Positions 1 to 8,677 of a stretch of DNA of 64,000 nt are shown piece after piece. The number at the start of each line of letters is the position of its first letter. The stretch's first letter is position 1. The stretch is from Acidobacteriota bacterium (GTDB lineage: Bacteria; Acidobacteriota; Thermoanaerobaculia; Multivoradales; Multivoraceae). The notes under the pieces are model-generated. The model did no database searches and was not told where the DNA came from. It saw nothing but the letters and a program-made list of their open reading frames with translations. A program made the translations under genes and the position numbers. The DNA lies in the NCBI GenBank assembly GCA_029263415.1, contig JAJCXN010000044.1:186001-250000 (forward strand). Direction: 5' to 3'.

Positions 1-2624
1 GGAGAGTCGTCGTCGAAGCCCGCCTGCTGCACGAAGCTGGTGACCAGCTGCACGCGTGGCCCGTAGCGCTCGGTGGGCGACACGCCGCTGTCCACCCTGA
101 GTGCCTCCTCAATCGAGGAGCGAAAGATCCCTACGGCACGCTCATGCAGCGCATGACCCACGGGATAGGCCCGAACCAGAGCGTCGAGCACAGCAGCTTG
201 CTCATAGGCATCGATCCGGTCGAACCGATCGAGCACCGCGTCGAGCTGATCCACCGGCCAGCCCTGAGGGTCGGCCTGAAGCCACTCCACCACGCCCGCA
301 ACATGAGAATGCTCTTCGCGCGCGTCAAGACCTGCGTTGAGGGCTTCGAGCAGGAGCTGCTTACCCACATCTCCAAGTCCCTTAGCGACCGCCAGAAGAG
401 CCGTGTGGAATACCATTGGAACCGGATCGTACCGGCCGCTGAACGGTTCGCGCGAGGTCTTGTGCTCCGCTTGCCCGCGAGTGAGCAGCGCCTTCGCCAC
501 TTCCACCGGAACACCAATTTCGACGACGGTCGCACCGAACCGTGACTCACCACGATGAAGCGCTCTCCCGGTCGCAAGAACCGCCCACTTCCACTGATCG
601 CTGTCGCCTGCGAGCGCTCGACGCAACAGCGACTCGATCTTCACTGAGCTGAGAACCTTTCCTTGGTTGCCGTTGGCGAAGGTCATCCATGCTCCGATGT
701 CGCCCAGCGTTGCATTCTCCGACGTCACCCATTCGCTTGCAGCTTCCACCAAAGCAACGTGCATCGAGAGCCAGTCTCCCGGAACATACCCGGCGTCGTA
801 CAGCTCCAGAGTCCGAAGCAGTATTTGAGCGACAGCTCCCCCTTCCGGCCCCGGTACTTGTAGGCGACGCTCGAACTCTGTGCGTTGTGACGCAAACAGC
901 CGAAGTAGCCGATCAACAGGAGGTGGTTGTGCTCGCCCGCTCCTCGAGCCTGGCTGCAGGTCCCGGCCCAGCTGCTGGTCGAGGGCTGCTTGCCATAGCG
1001 CAGAGCTTTCGCCGTTTGGCAATGGCCACCTAGCGAGCGCCCGCTCGGCGCTCTCACGCCGCTCTGAGTTGCGCTTGGCGCGCAGCCCTTCTGCATACTC
1101 GCGCACGCCCGAGGGCGGCTCCGCAAAGCAGTCGGGCAAGACCTCGAGCCACTTCACCTTGGCCTCGACGCTCGCGGCCTCAAAGCGCGCCAGTGCAACT
1201 CTCGGAGCAACCTCAGGGTGCCGGCGACAAAACTTGGAAGCAAGTTCGACCCAAAGCAAATCATCCACCAACCGATCGACGTCGACCCAGCCCTCAACAA
1301 TCAATCGATGAGCAAGCTGAAGCTGTTGTGACGGCGTCTCGAAATCGCGGGGATGGTGTTTGGGTACGCCGTGATACTGCACAACCCAATCCTTAAGCGG
1401 CGAGTCGGCATTGAGGGCCGCGATCCTTTGCGCGCGCTCTTTGTGAATCGACTCCCACTCCGCGGGCTCTCGATCGGTATTCCGTATCAAGCGGCCACCG
1501 ACATCGTAGACATCCATCGTTTCACCGCCGACCCACAACTGGTCGCGGTCGTCAAACGCGAGCCCCCACACTTCGCCTCTATAGTCGGCCGCGTGGACGT
1601 CAGCGACTACCTTGCCTTCGCGATCAAAAAGCACGAAGCCTGCAGGCCTATCTTTAGAGCAGTCTGCGTTGATTTGCCAGCCACCCACTGCGAGCTCACC
1701 TTGATCTGACAACGCCATGAAACCGGGCTGAGCCAAAGCAAACTCACCATCTACGGTGGTCGCTTGCCCGCCGGCGGCGCGCGGGAAGGATCGTCGATAG
1801 CGTTGCTCCAGGTGGGCGGTGGAACCGCGGCTCAAGTCGAACACGGCGACATCGATCTGGCCCGCAGCAAAGTCGTCATGCAGCACCGCCAGCACCTCGC
1901 CTCGCAAGTGAAAACGCGCCTTGCCGCTGCTGGGCCCGCCCGCCCAGGGGAGCACAACGGTCCACACATGCTGCCATCCGTCTCGCGAGCGCTTCGCCTG
2001 GCGCGCCTTGTAGTCATCGTCCCAGAACGCGAGATCGGCGGGCTCATCAAAGGCTCCGAAAGGGAGCGGGCTCCCATGCCATAGCTCAACTGACTTCGGT
2101 ACCAGCATGCGCGGATCCCGTTGGAATCGAGCCCGCGCTGGTGCACTCAATGCGAGACCCAAAACGGTGCCATCCAGGTTGAACTGGATCGGTGTGTGAA
2201 CGCGAGGAAGACGACCCAATGGCGAACCGTCGGCCGCAATCAACAAGAACGAATCACACGCGATCGTGGCTGGCGGATCCCAGTCATCGCACAGAACCCG
2301 CCACCACGACGAGCCGTCGGGCAGGACTCCGATCAGGTTCGCCCGACCTTCGAGAAGCGGCGGACTCGGCAACGAAAGAGCCGCCGGTGCGCCACTGGTG
2401 CCGGTCAACCAGTCGTTGCCATCGACCACACCACCACCGTCGATGACCCAGTGAACGTCCCCGTCTTGAACAAGACTCAGCGATCGAAGGCCTGAAGAGA
2501 CTCTTGAGCAAGCGTCAAGAGCAGGGCCTTGGTGTAGAACAACAATTAGCCACCAAGCGACAGCGATCCAACGAGGGAACGTTGCACCGCCAACCGACCG
2601 GCGATTCTCGATGGTGCTCAGCAT
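1..2624 (-). CDS. Large secreted or membrane-anchored protein, function unknown (3' end outside window)
   Basis: Reading the minus strand from an ATG at 2624 gives 874 codons without a stop up to the left edge of the window, so the gene is real but incomplete at its C-terminus. Residues about 17-32 form a hydrophobic segment after a basic start, consistent with a signal peptide or anchor. The next part, to about residue 400, is rich in short Gly/Asp/Trp beta-strand patterns such as VWGLAFDDRDQLWVGG, which resemble NHL or beta-propeller blades. The second half (from about residue 420) looks alpha-helical with many Ala/Leu/Glu residues, as in a helical-repeat region. I do not recognise a family and assign no function. 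Open frames on the plus strand across this region are shadows. Confidence that this is a gene is high; the domain reading is inference. Confidence 0.85.
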   Translation of the reverse strand, partial: MLSTIENRRSVGGATFPRWIAVAWWLIVVLHQGPALDACSRVSSGLRSLSLVQDGDVHWVIDGGGVVDGNDWLTGTSGAPAALSLPSPPLLEGRANLIGVLPDGSSWWRVLCDDWDPPATIACDSFLLIAADGSPLGRLPRVHTPIQFNLDGTVLGLALSAPARARFQRDPRMLVPKSVELWHGSPLPFGAFDEPADLAFWDDDYKARQAKRSRDGWQHVWTVVLPWAGGPSSGKARFHLRGEVLAVLHDDFAAGQIDVAVFDLSRGSTAHLEQRYRRSFPRAAGGQATTVDGEFALAQPGFMALSDQGELAVGGWQINADCSKDRPAGFVLFDREGKVVADVHAADYRGEVWGLAFDDRDQLWVGGETMDVYDVGGRLIRNTDREPAEWESIHKERAQRIAALNADSPLKDWVVQYHGVPKHHPRDFETPSQQLQLAHRLIVEGWVDVDRLVDDLLWVELASKFCRRHPEVAPRVALARFEAASVEAKVKWLEVLPDCFAEPPSGVREYAEGLRAKRNSERRESAERALARWPLPNGESSALWQAALDQQLGRDLQPGSRSGRAQPPPVDRLLRLFASQRTEFERRLQVPGPEGGAVAQILLRTLELYDAGYVPGDWLSMHVALVEAASEWVTSENATLGDIGAWMTFANGNQGKVLSSVKIESLLRRALAGDSDQWKWAVLATGRALHRGESRFGATVVEIGVPVEVAKALLTRGQAEHKTSREPFSGRYDPVPMVFHTALLAVAKGLGDVGKQLLLEALNAGLDAREEHSHVAGVVEWLQADPQGWPVDQLDAVLDRFDRIDAYEQAAVLDALVRAYPVGHALHERAVGIFRSSIEEALRVDSGVSPTERYGPRVQLVTSFVQQAGFDDDS

Positions 2625-2693
2625 CTGTGTCCCCTCTATCCGGACCCCTCTGACTTGCGAACCAAGTTAACTTGAAAGCGGCGTTCGAGTGCG

Positions 2694-4220
2694 CTAGAAA
2701 CCCTTGCGCTGCAGGGTCCGCCGATCCACTCCCAACAACCGAGCGGCGGCGGTCTTATTCCCGTGCGTCATCGCCAAGATACGGCGGATATGTCGACGTT
2801 CGAGACTGAGCAAATCAAGCGCCTCGGGCCCTTGCGGAGCGTCCTCGCGACTGCGAACCAACGGCGCTAGCAACTCGCGATCAAGCACCCCGTCCGATAG
2901 CGCGGCTGCACCCTCGACAACACTCTGCAGCTCACGCACGTTGCCGGCATAGTCTGCAGCCAGCAACAGGTCGAGGGCTTCGCGCTCCACTCGGGGTACT
3001 GGGATCCCCTCCCGACTGCAGAATCGCTCGAGGAAGTGCCGCACCAGCCGCGGGATATCTTCGCGACGCTCGCTGAGCAACGGCAGATCGATCTGCACGC
3101 CCTTCAAGCGGTAATAGAGGTCGCCACGGAAGTCAGACTTCGTAACCAAGTCTTCTAGGTCACGATGGGTTGCGGCCACAATTCGCACATCAACTTTCTT
3201 GGTGCGGTTACCACCGACACGCACAATCTCCCGTTCTTGCAACACGCGGAGCAACTTGACTTGCAGACTGAGCTCCATGTCACCGATTTCGTCGAGAAAC
3301 AAGGTGCCGCCATCTGCCAGTTCAAACTTGCCGATGCGCGCTTGCACACCGGTCGCAACACCGCCCTCGATACCAAAAAGCTCGGACTCAAGAAGCGCCT
3401 CAGGCATTGCACCGCAGTTGACCACCACCATGGACCCGGTACGGCCCGATTGCTCGTGGAGCAACCGTGCGACCAGCTCCTTGCCGGTGCCACTGTCACC
3501 GCGAATGAGGACATTGACGTTGCGCGGAGCAATGCGCTCGGCCAGACCCAGTGCGCGCCGCATGGGAGCAGCTCCGGCAATGATGCGTTGACCAGCGACT
3601 TCGTGCACCAACTGTTCTTTTAGGAGTTGATTCTCTTGCTCGAGCTGCTCGCTGCGGTGCACTAGCGTCTCGCGCTCGCGCAAGCCGTCGATCGTCACCG
3701 CACCCACCGCTGCCACGGTTTCCAAGAAACGAAGGTCTTGCCGGGAGAAGCTTGCCCCCGCGCCACGGCGATCTTCCTTATCCAACACTGCGATATAGCC
3801 CAAGAGAAGGCCCCGGTATTCGAGCGGCATCGCAACTAACTCGGCGTACTCTTGCCCGCACAACTCGCCGTCGGTGCGGCGCAGAAGAGCACCACCACTC
3901 AAGACGTCACGCCACAGTTGCTGGCGAAGCAGTTCTTCTGCACTCGGCGCGGCGAGCGACCAACCCACGGTAGCTGCGGCCTGGCCAAGATCCGCAGCGT
4001 CGCGGGTCACCGCAACCGCATGCGCAGGATCCACCACTGAGCACACGCGTTGGAGAAGATCGTCGATCAACTCCTGTTCGGTGTGGTGCGCATGCAAGGC
4101 CACCAATAGGTCGTAGATCGTCTCAAGTTGGAGTTCGAGACGCAGCCCATCGATAGCTCCGATACGTTCGCTCGGAGTACTCAACTCAGTAGGTGTGGCG
4201 GGTCCGGTAGACACTGCCAT
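2694..4220 (-). CDS. Sigma-54-type transcriptional activator (GAF - AAA+ - Fis HTH) with altered GAFTGA loop
   Basis: A 508-residue bacterial enhancer-binding protein. Residues about 30-185 look like a GAF sensory domain, followed by a short coiled coil (about 185-205). The AAA+ domain has Walker A GDSGTGKE at 241-248 and Walker B LFLDEIGD at 307-314, plus the expected R-finger region. The C-terminus ends in a Fis-type helix-turn-helix (NKTAAARLLGVDRRTLQRKG). The loop that contacts sigma-54, normally GAFTGA, reads GVATGV at 287-292, so dependence on sigma-54 is uncertain. There is no receiver domain, so the signal is probably sensed by the GAF domain. The ATG start overlaps the upstream cupredoxin gene by 35 bp; a TTG at 4184, directly after that gene's stop, is an alternative start. 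Either way the two genes look co-transcribed and translationally coupled. Confidence 0.9.
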   Translation of the reverse strand: MAVSTGPATPTELSTPSERIGAIDGLRLELQLETIYDLLVALHAHHTEQELIDDLLQRVCSVVDPAHAVAVTRDAADLGQAAATVGWSLAAPSAEELLRQQLWRDVLSGGALLRRTDGELCGQEYAELVAMPLEYRGLLLGYIAVLDKEDRRGAGASFSRQDLRFLETVAAVGAVTIDGLRERETLVHRSEQLEQENQLLKEQLVHEVAGQRIIAGAAPMRRALGLAERIAPRNVNVLIRGDSGTGKELVARLLHEQSGRTGSMVVVNCGAMPEALLESELFGIEGGVATGVQARIGKFELADGGTLFLDEIGDMELSLQVKLLRVLQEREIVRVGGNRTKKVDVRIVAATHRDLEDLVTKSDFRGDLYYRLKGVQIDLPLLSERREDIPRLVRHFLERFCSREGIPVPRVEREALDLLLAADYAGNVRELQSVVEGAAALSDGVLDRELLAPLVRSREDAPQGPEALDLLSLERRHIRRILAMTHGNKTAAARLLGVDRRTLQRKGF

Positions 4221-4977
4221 CCTTGCGTGTGTGACTGGGCAAGCGCGGTCGCGTGATGCGCAAGTCGATTGGGCCCTGCATCGCCTGCTCGCTCGATGAG
4301 ATCGAAACGTCCACTTCGTAGGGTTCGGCTCGTTCGTGCCAAACCGTCAACTTGCCTGGCCCAAGCGGCAGCCCCTCCAGCGAGAATGTGCCGTCATTGG
4401 CCGGCCGCGCTGAAAACCGAGTGTCGAGCACCCATAGAAAGCCGACCATGTCGCGATGCACATTACAAAAAACCCGAACCAGACCGCTCTCATCGAACGA
4501 GTGACTCCGACTCTCTCCGTCACCGTAGAGGTCCAGATCAAACCGATTCTTGCCCGACACCGAGAACACGTTGTGCAAGATGCGGTCCTGGTTCGGGAAA
4601 TGCACCTCTGCGCCCTTGGGTATCGCGAGCACCCGCGGTGTATATGCCTTGTTCACGGTCGCCATCTGATACTTGGGCGCCGCACCATGAGATGCGCTCG
4701 CGGCACTCTTATCGTCGGACACGAAGAACACCAGCACATCCTCAGTCGAAACCGAGCGCGCCGGCTTAGTGCCACGCCGATTCATCAGTTGCACCCGTCC
4801 TTGTAACTGACCGGTCGCCGCTGCCTGGCGGATAGCGGTCACGCCCACACTCGGCGAAGGAGGCGCGGAGAGGCTCGCGGAAGTGAGCACGAAGCTACAC
4901 GTCAACAGCATGACAATTGGAAGGCGCTTAAGGTTGAGGGGTTTGATCATCTGTGTCGTCACTCTTTTGCTAGTCAT
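4186..4977 (-). CDS. Exported cupredoxin-domain protein (plastocyanin-like / methylamine-utilization-protein-like)
   Basis: A 263-residue protein with a Sec signal peptide (hydrophobic segment about residues 20-38). Residues 110-187 form a cupredoxin fold with a complete type 1 copper ligand set in the usual spacing: His135, Cys171, His174 and Met177. A small carboxypeptidase-regulatory-like or SpaA-like beta domain follows (GTFSLEGLPLGPGKLTVWHE). Such proteins are often labelled methylamine utilization protein but usually act as periplasmic electron carriers of unknown partner. It is the first gene of a unit with the downstream sigma-54-type regulator, which it overlaps, and it is divergent from the luxE-like gene across about 215 bp. 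In-frame ATGs at codons 10 and 23 are alternative starts; the first was kept because it precedes the basic n-region. Confidence 0.85.
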   Translation of the reverse strand: MTSKRVTTQMIKPLNLKRLPIVMLLTCSFVLTSASLSAPPSPSVGVTAIRQAAATGQLQGRVQLMNRRGTKPARSVSTEDVLVFFVSDDKSAASASHGAAPKYQMATVNKAYTPRVLAIPKGAEVHFPNQDRILHNVFSVSGKNRFDLDLYGDGESRSHSFDESGLVRVFCNVHRDMVGFLWVLDTRFSARPANDGTFSLEGLPLGPGKLTVWHERAEPYEVDVSISSSEQAMQGPIDLRITRPRLPSHTRKDGSVYRTRHTY

Positions 4978-5192
4978 TGTGCCCTCTTTACGATACTCCT
5001 GTTGCAGCGGACTCCTGGACGAGGATTCGGGTCCGGCAGGCTCGATTCCACCTTAACCCTCACGAACAGGCTCGCCCAAGTTGGTGCGCTCGCCACCAGA
5101 TTTGTTTTCGAAGCGGCTACAGTTCCAAGTGTAGCGATCCGCCATCAATTCCGGCGTTCAGAACCTCCACCTACCTACGCCCAGGGGACCCG

Positions 5193-6314
5193 ATGCGGGC
5201 CACAACAACCAGAATCTCGCACGCACGCCACAAAAATCTGAGCACGCGGGTTCAAGCATTTGTCGAGGACTCGAGCGCGGCTAGCTTCGCAGACCTCGCG
5301 CTCGAGACCATCCGAATCCAGGCCGATCTTCTACCCGGCTACCGGCGCTTGTTCGACGCCCGCTGCATCGACCCAGAAACCATCGACAGCTGGCAACAAG
5401 CGCCGCCTATCCCCACATCTGCCTTTCAGCAACAAGTGTTCAATATTGGCGGAGTCGAGCAGGTCTTCCGTAGTTCTGGCACTAGCACCAGCGGGCAGCA
5501 ACGCAGTGAGCATCATCACGGCAACCTCGATCTCTATCGCCACATCATCGACACGTCCTTCCCCGAGCCGGTACTGGGAACATTCCTAGGTTCAGCCCCC
5601 GTGCGCCGCCCGATCCTGTCGCTGATCGCGCCGGTGGCCTTGATCCCCGACTCAAGTCTAGGCTTCATGATCGCGCATGTGATCGATCGCTACGGCACCC
5701 CGGACGCGGCCTACGCCTTTGAGGACGGCGTGCTCGCCCCTCAGATCGCGCTCGACTGGATCGCTGTTCAGCCTCAAGATTCGAAGCCCGTGATCCTCGC
5801 CACCGCGCTGGCACTGTGGACTGTTCTCGAACACATCAAGACGACGGAACCCGCGGTCGGCTGGCCAAGCTCGACGGTGGTAATGGAAACCGGAGGTTTC
5901 AAGACAAGACGATTCGAGATTGATCGCGAACGACTGTTGCGCCGACTCCGCGAATCCACCGGCGTACCAGAGCTTCGTGTGGTTCGCGAGTACGGCATGA
6001 CCGAACTCAGCTCGCAGGCCTACGCCTCGACGGCCCTAAGCTTGGGAGACAACGACCTCTTCAAGCTTCCGCATTGGGTTCGAGCGCGAGCACTCGACCC
6101 TGTGACGATGCAAGAAAGGACCGACGCTGAACCAGGATTGCTCGCGTTCTTAGATCTGGGCAATATCGCCAGCGCGGCATCGATCGTCACTGAAGACCTA
6201 GGCATCATCGAACCCGAAGGCCGGGCGTTCAGGCTCCTTGGACGCGCTGCTGACGCCGAGCTACGCGGCTGCTCGTTGAGCACAGAAGCACTGCTCGGAT
6301 CGACAGCGCGATGA
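5193..6314 (+). CDS. LuxE-like acyl-protein synthetase
   Basis: A 373-residue member of the LuxE family, which in luminous bacteria activates a fatty acid with ATP and carries it as an acyl-enzyme to the LuxC reductase. The family signature is visible: FRSSGTSTSGQQRSEHHHG (nucleotide-binding region), ILATALALWTVLEH, and VREYGMTELSSQAY. The frame is open further upstream to 4977, but that extension would overlap the divergent cupredoxin gene and is low in family similarity; the ATG at 5193 has AGGGGA just upstream and gives a family-typical length. It overlaps the next gene by 4 bp (ATGA), so the two are translationally coupled. No luciferase (luxAB) is near, so a role in making a fatty aldehyde or alcohol, or loading another acyl acceptor, is more likely than light production. 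Confidence 0.85.
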   Translation: MRATTTRISHARHKNLSTRVQAFVEDSSAASFADLALETIRIQADLLPGYRRLFDARCIDPETIDSWQQAPPIPTSAFQQQVFNIGGVEQVFRSSGTSTSGQQRSEHHHGNLDLYRHIIDTSFPEPVLGTFLGSAPVRRPILSLIAPVALIPDSSLGFMIAHVIDRYGTPDAAYAFEDGVLAPQIALDWIAVQPQDSKPVILATALALWTVLEHIKTTEPAVGWPSSTVVMETGGFKTRRFEIDRERLLRRLRESTGVPELRVVREYGMTELSSQAYASTALSLGDNDLFKLPHWVRARALDPVTMQERTDAEPGLLAFLDLGNIASAASIVTEDLGIIEPEGRAFRLLGRAADAELRGCSLSTEALLGSTAR

Positions 6315-7597
6315 ACGGCGAGCCAGCGACGACTGCGCTGAACCTCGTGGTCTGTCCGCCGAACCTGCACATCGACGAAGACAATCCGTTCGACTCGCTG
6401 AGTCAACATCTGTTCGAGAACCGTGTGCTCGCCTTCGAACGACTCAACGACCGCAGCCTCGGTCAGTCCTGGAACACGCTCATCGCCGACCTCAGCTCGC
6501 CAACTTCGCGCTTTTGGAGCACCAGAGCCTGTGTCGAACAAACAGCTCAGAGCTTTGGTCTTCACCCACGCTCTCTGCAAGTTGCACTGGAGGTATCCCT
6601 GCGGGGAATGCAAGTTGAACAGGAACTAGATCGAGACCAAAGTGGAGCAATCTCTAGAGCCTGCGCAGCGGCACTCGTGGTGCTCGCGGGCAATGTACCG
6701 GCCTTAGTCCCACAAATTCTTCTGCCAGCCCTGATCGCGCGCCGTCCGCTGATCTTCAAACTGCCAGACGCCTCCGCGCCCTTTCACCGAGCTGTACTCG
6801 CACACTTGATCGCGCTCGAGCCCAGCCTGCAACACGTCTTAGCTGCCGCCTCTTGGGATTCAACCGAAAGTAGCGGAAGATTCGAGCGCCAACTGCAAGC
6901 AGCGCGACCAGCCCTTGACCCGGTCTTGGTCTACGGCGGAAAAGCGGCGGTTGAATCCTACGAGCAGCGATTCGCAAACCGCACGTTCCACGCCTTTGGC
7001 CCCAAGTTCAGTGCGGCCTTAGTATTCGACGATGGCCAGCAAGACCCACGGTGGCCTCACCAGATCGCCAGAGACATCGCCCTGTTCGAACAGCAAGGTT
7101 GCCTTTCGGTGGCCTCGGTTCTCCTGGTCAGCCCTGAGCCCGCGCTCATCGAACGACGCGCGAGTCAACTCGCAGCCTCGCTCGAGGAACTCACTACGAG
7201 CCTTCCACTCCCGAGATCGCCGGCGAATGCTGTGGCCGCTCGACACTGGCTGGATGGCGAAATCTTGGCAGGCCGGACCGTCGCAGGCGACCTCAGCACC
7301 GGAGGCGCGGTAGTCGTCACTGACGCCTTCCAACCGGCGCCGGGAGCGCGAACCGTGACTCTGGTGCCTTGCGACAACCTCGAGACCGCCATCGACACGA
7401 TCGAACAACTCCAGAGCCGCTCTCAATCCATTCAGGGCCTCTCGCTCGCGGGCGTACCGCCTCAGGCTGCGGCCGCAATCGGCTCACAGCTCGCAACGAT
7501 CGGCATCGAACGCATTGCTCCCGCCGGGTCGCTGCAAGCGACCGATCTCTCTTGGAGGAACGGCGGAATCGATCTGACGGAGGCTCTAGCGCCCTGA
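6311..7597 (+). CDS. LuxC-like fatty acyl-CoA / acyl-protein reductase
   Basis: A 428-residue member of the LuxC family (aldehyde-dehydrogenase superfamily). LuxC reduces an activated fatty acyl group to the aldehyde with NADPH through a cysteine thioester. The region VLAGNVPALVPQILLPALIA matches the LuxC cofactor-binding part, and DIALFEQQGCLSV holds the expected catalytic cysteine in the same context as characterised LuxC proteins. It starts inside the stop of the luxE-like gene (ATGA overlap), which fits the known LuxC-LuxE complex. The pair stands alone, without luxA, luxB or luxD. Products could feed wax ester, alkane-like or ether lipid synthesis, or an acyl aldehyde intermediate; the sequence does not decide. 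Confidence 0.85.
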   Translation: MNGEPATTALNLVVCPPNLHIDEDNPFDSLSQHLFENRVLAFERLNDRSLGQSWNTLIADLSSPTSRFWSTRACVEQTAQSFGLHPRSLQVALEVSLRGMQVEQELDRDQSGAISRACAAALVVLAGNVPALVPQILLPALIARRPLIFKLPDASAPFHRAVLAHLIALEPSLQHVLAAASWDSTESSGRFERQLQAARPALDPVLVYGGKAAVESYEQRFANRTFHAFGPKFSAALVFDDGQQDPRWPHQIARDIALFEQQGCLSVASVLLVSPEPALIERRASQLAASLEELTTSLPLPRSPANAVAARHWLDGEILAGRTVAGDLSTGGAVVVTDAFQPAPGARTVTLVPCDNLETAIDTIEQLQSRSQSIQGLSLAGVPPQAAAAIGSQLATIGIERIAPAGSLQATDLSWRNGGIDLTEALAP

Positions 7598-7667
7598 TGC
7601 CTCCACCAGCGACCAGCGACCACAGGTTCCCGCGCTCAGCTGCAACTGCCTGATCGGATCGGGGCTG

Positions 7668-8495
7668 CTATTGCCCCTTGAGGATCTTAGCGATCGACTT
7701 CTCAGGAGACGTCCAGTCGTTCTGAGTCAACCGCCCTACCTCCTTGCCATCGAGGAAGACCACGCCAGTGGGCACTGAATTCACTCGGGCTTGATTGGCA
7801 ACTGGATCAGAACTAATGCCCTTCGGCAGACCGTAGAAATCGATGGTGATGTTCGATTCCTGGATCTCTTTCGCCACCCGCACCATGCCCGGCACATAAC
7901 GCTTGCAGAAGGGGCACCATGAACCAAAGTATGTGCGAACCTGCACCTTGCCCTTAACTGCCCGGATCGCAGCCATCGATTCGGCGTCTGGCTCATACGA
8001 CGCAGCTCCATTGAGATAGCCGGCGCCATAGTCCTCAAGCATCTTGGCGCTGGCAAGACCTTCAAAGACGGGCTTTTCGACCAATTCGTAGTGCTTACCA
8101 TCGACCAGAAAACTAATCTCGCCCTGTTTCTGCTCCAGCGTCCCTTTGGAGCCGGTGATCGCATCTGCAGCGAGGTCCATCATCCCCGATGGTTGCAGAG
8201 TCATCTTCATTAGGCTCACGGACTGAACCGCACGGCTGCGAATCGACACCAACAAGGGCGTGTTACTGCCCGCAGGCAGAACCAAGAACGCGGGCAAACG
8301 CCGCTGCAGGAAAAGCTGAGCCTTTGTGTCTATCGTGCCGTCTACTTCTAGCTGGAACTCGTCGTTCGGTTCAAAACCCGAGTAAGTCGATTGCTGCGCG
8401 GCGGCTGGTGCCAGCGCCATCAAGATCAAGCAAACAAGCGCTAGGCAAGAAGTGGCGCAGGCTGAAACTGGGTGGCGGAATGAGGTCGTTTTCAT
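7668..8495 (-). CDS. Exported thioredoxin-fold protein with WCPFC active site
   Basis: A 275-residue protein with a clear Sec signal peptide (hydrophobic to about residue 33, AxA-type cleavage near APAAAQQ). The C-terminal 100 residues are a thioredoxin fold with active site CPFC at 194-197 and the conserved cis-proline region NSVPTGVVF. The middle (about 40-170) is an extra N-terminal domain I do not recognise. It should act on disulfides in the periplasm; SoxW/TlpA-like roles are possible. The MauE/DoxX-like membrane gene lies 182 bp upstream on the same strand, and such proteins often supply electrons to periplasmic thiol proteins, so the two may work together. That partnership is inference from context. 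Confidence 0.8.
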   Translation of the reverse strand: MKTTSFRHPVSACATSCLALVCLILMALAPAAAQQSTYSGFEPNDEFQLEVDGTIDTKAQLFLQRRLPAFLVLPAGSNTPLLVSIRSRAVQSVSLMKMTLQPSGMMDLAADAITGSKGTLEQKQGEISFLVDGKHYELVEKPVFEGLASAKMLEDYGAGYLNGAASYEPDAESMAAIRAVKGKVQVRTYFGSWCPFCKRYVPGMVRVAKEIQESNITIDFYGLPKGISSDPVANQARVNSVPTGVVFLDGKEVGRLTQNDWTSPEKSIAKILKGQ

Positions 8496-8677
8496 ATCAA
8501 CTGTCTCTTAGTTCAATGACTGCCTCGCGAAGTGCCGCAGAGGCTCTCTTAACTGTGCAACTTAACTGGTGCAACGCCGATCGGTCAGTGGACCCTTCCC
8601 GACCCCACGTTCTGATCTCCCGATTCTATTCCCCAGTCGACTGCCCCGCACACTCGCGGACGCGACCAGTGCAGATA

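Noticed and set aside
101-2511. Several plus- and minus-strand frames of 60-150 residues in the first 2.5 kb
   Set aside because: All overlap the continuous 874-codon minus-strand frame and have Arg/Ser/Pro-rich shadow composition.
4977-5192. 72-codon N-terminal extension of the luxE-like gene
   Set aside because: It would reach into the divergent cupredoxin start and is unlike LuxE; the ATG at 5193 has a ribosome-binding site.
5193-7597. Bioluminescence operon
   Set aside because: No luxA, luxB or luxD in the window; only the reductase/synthetase pair is present.
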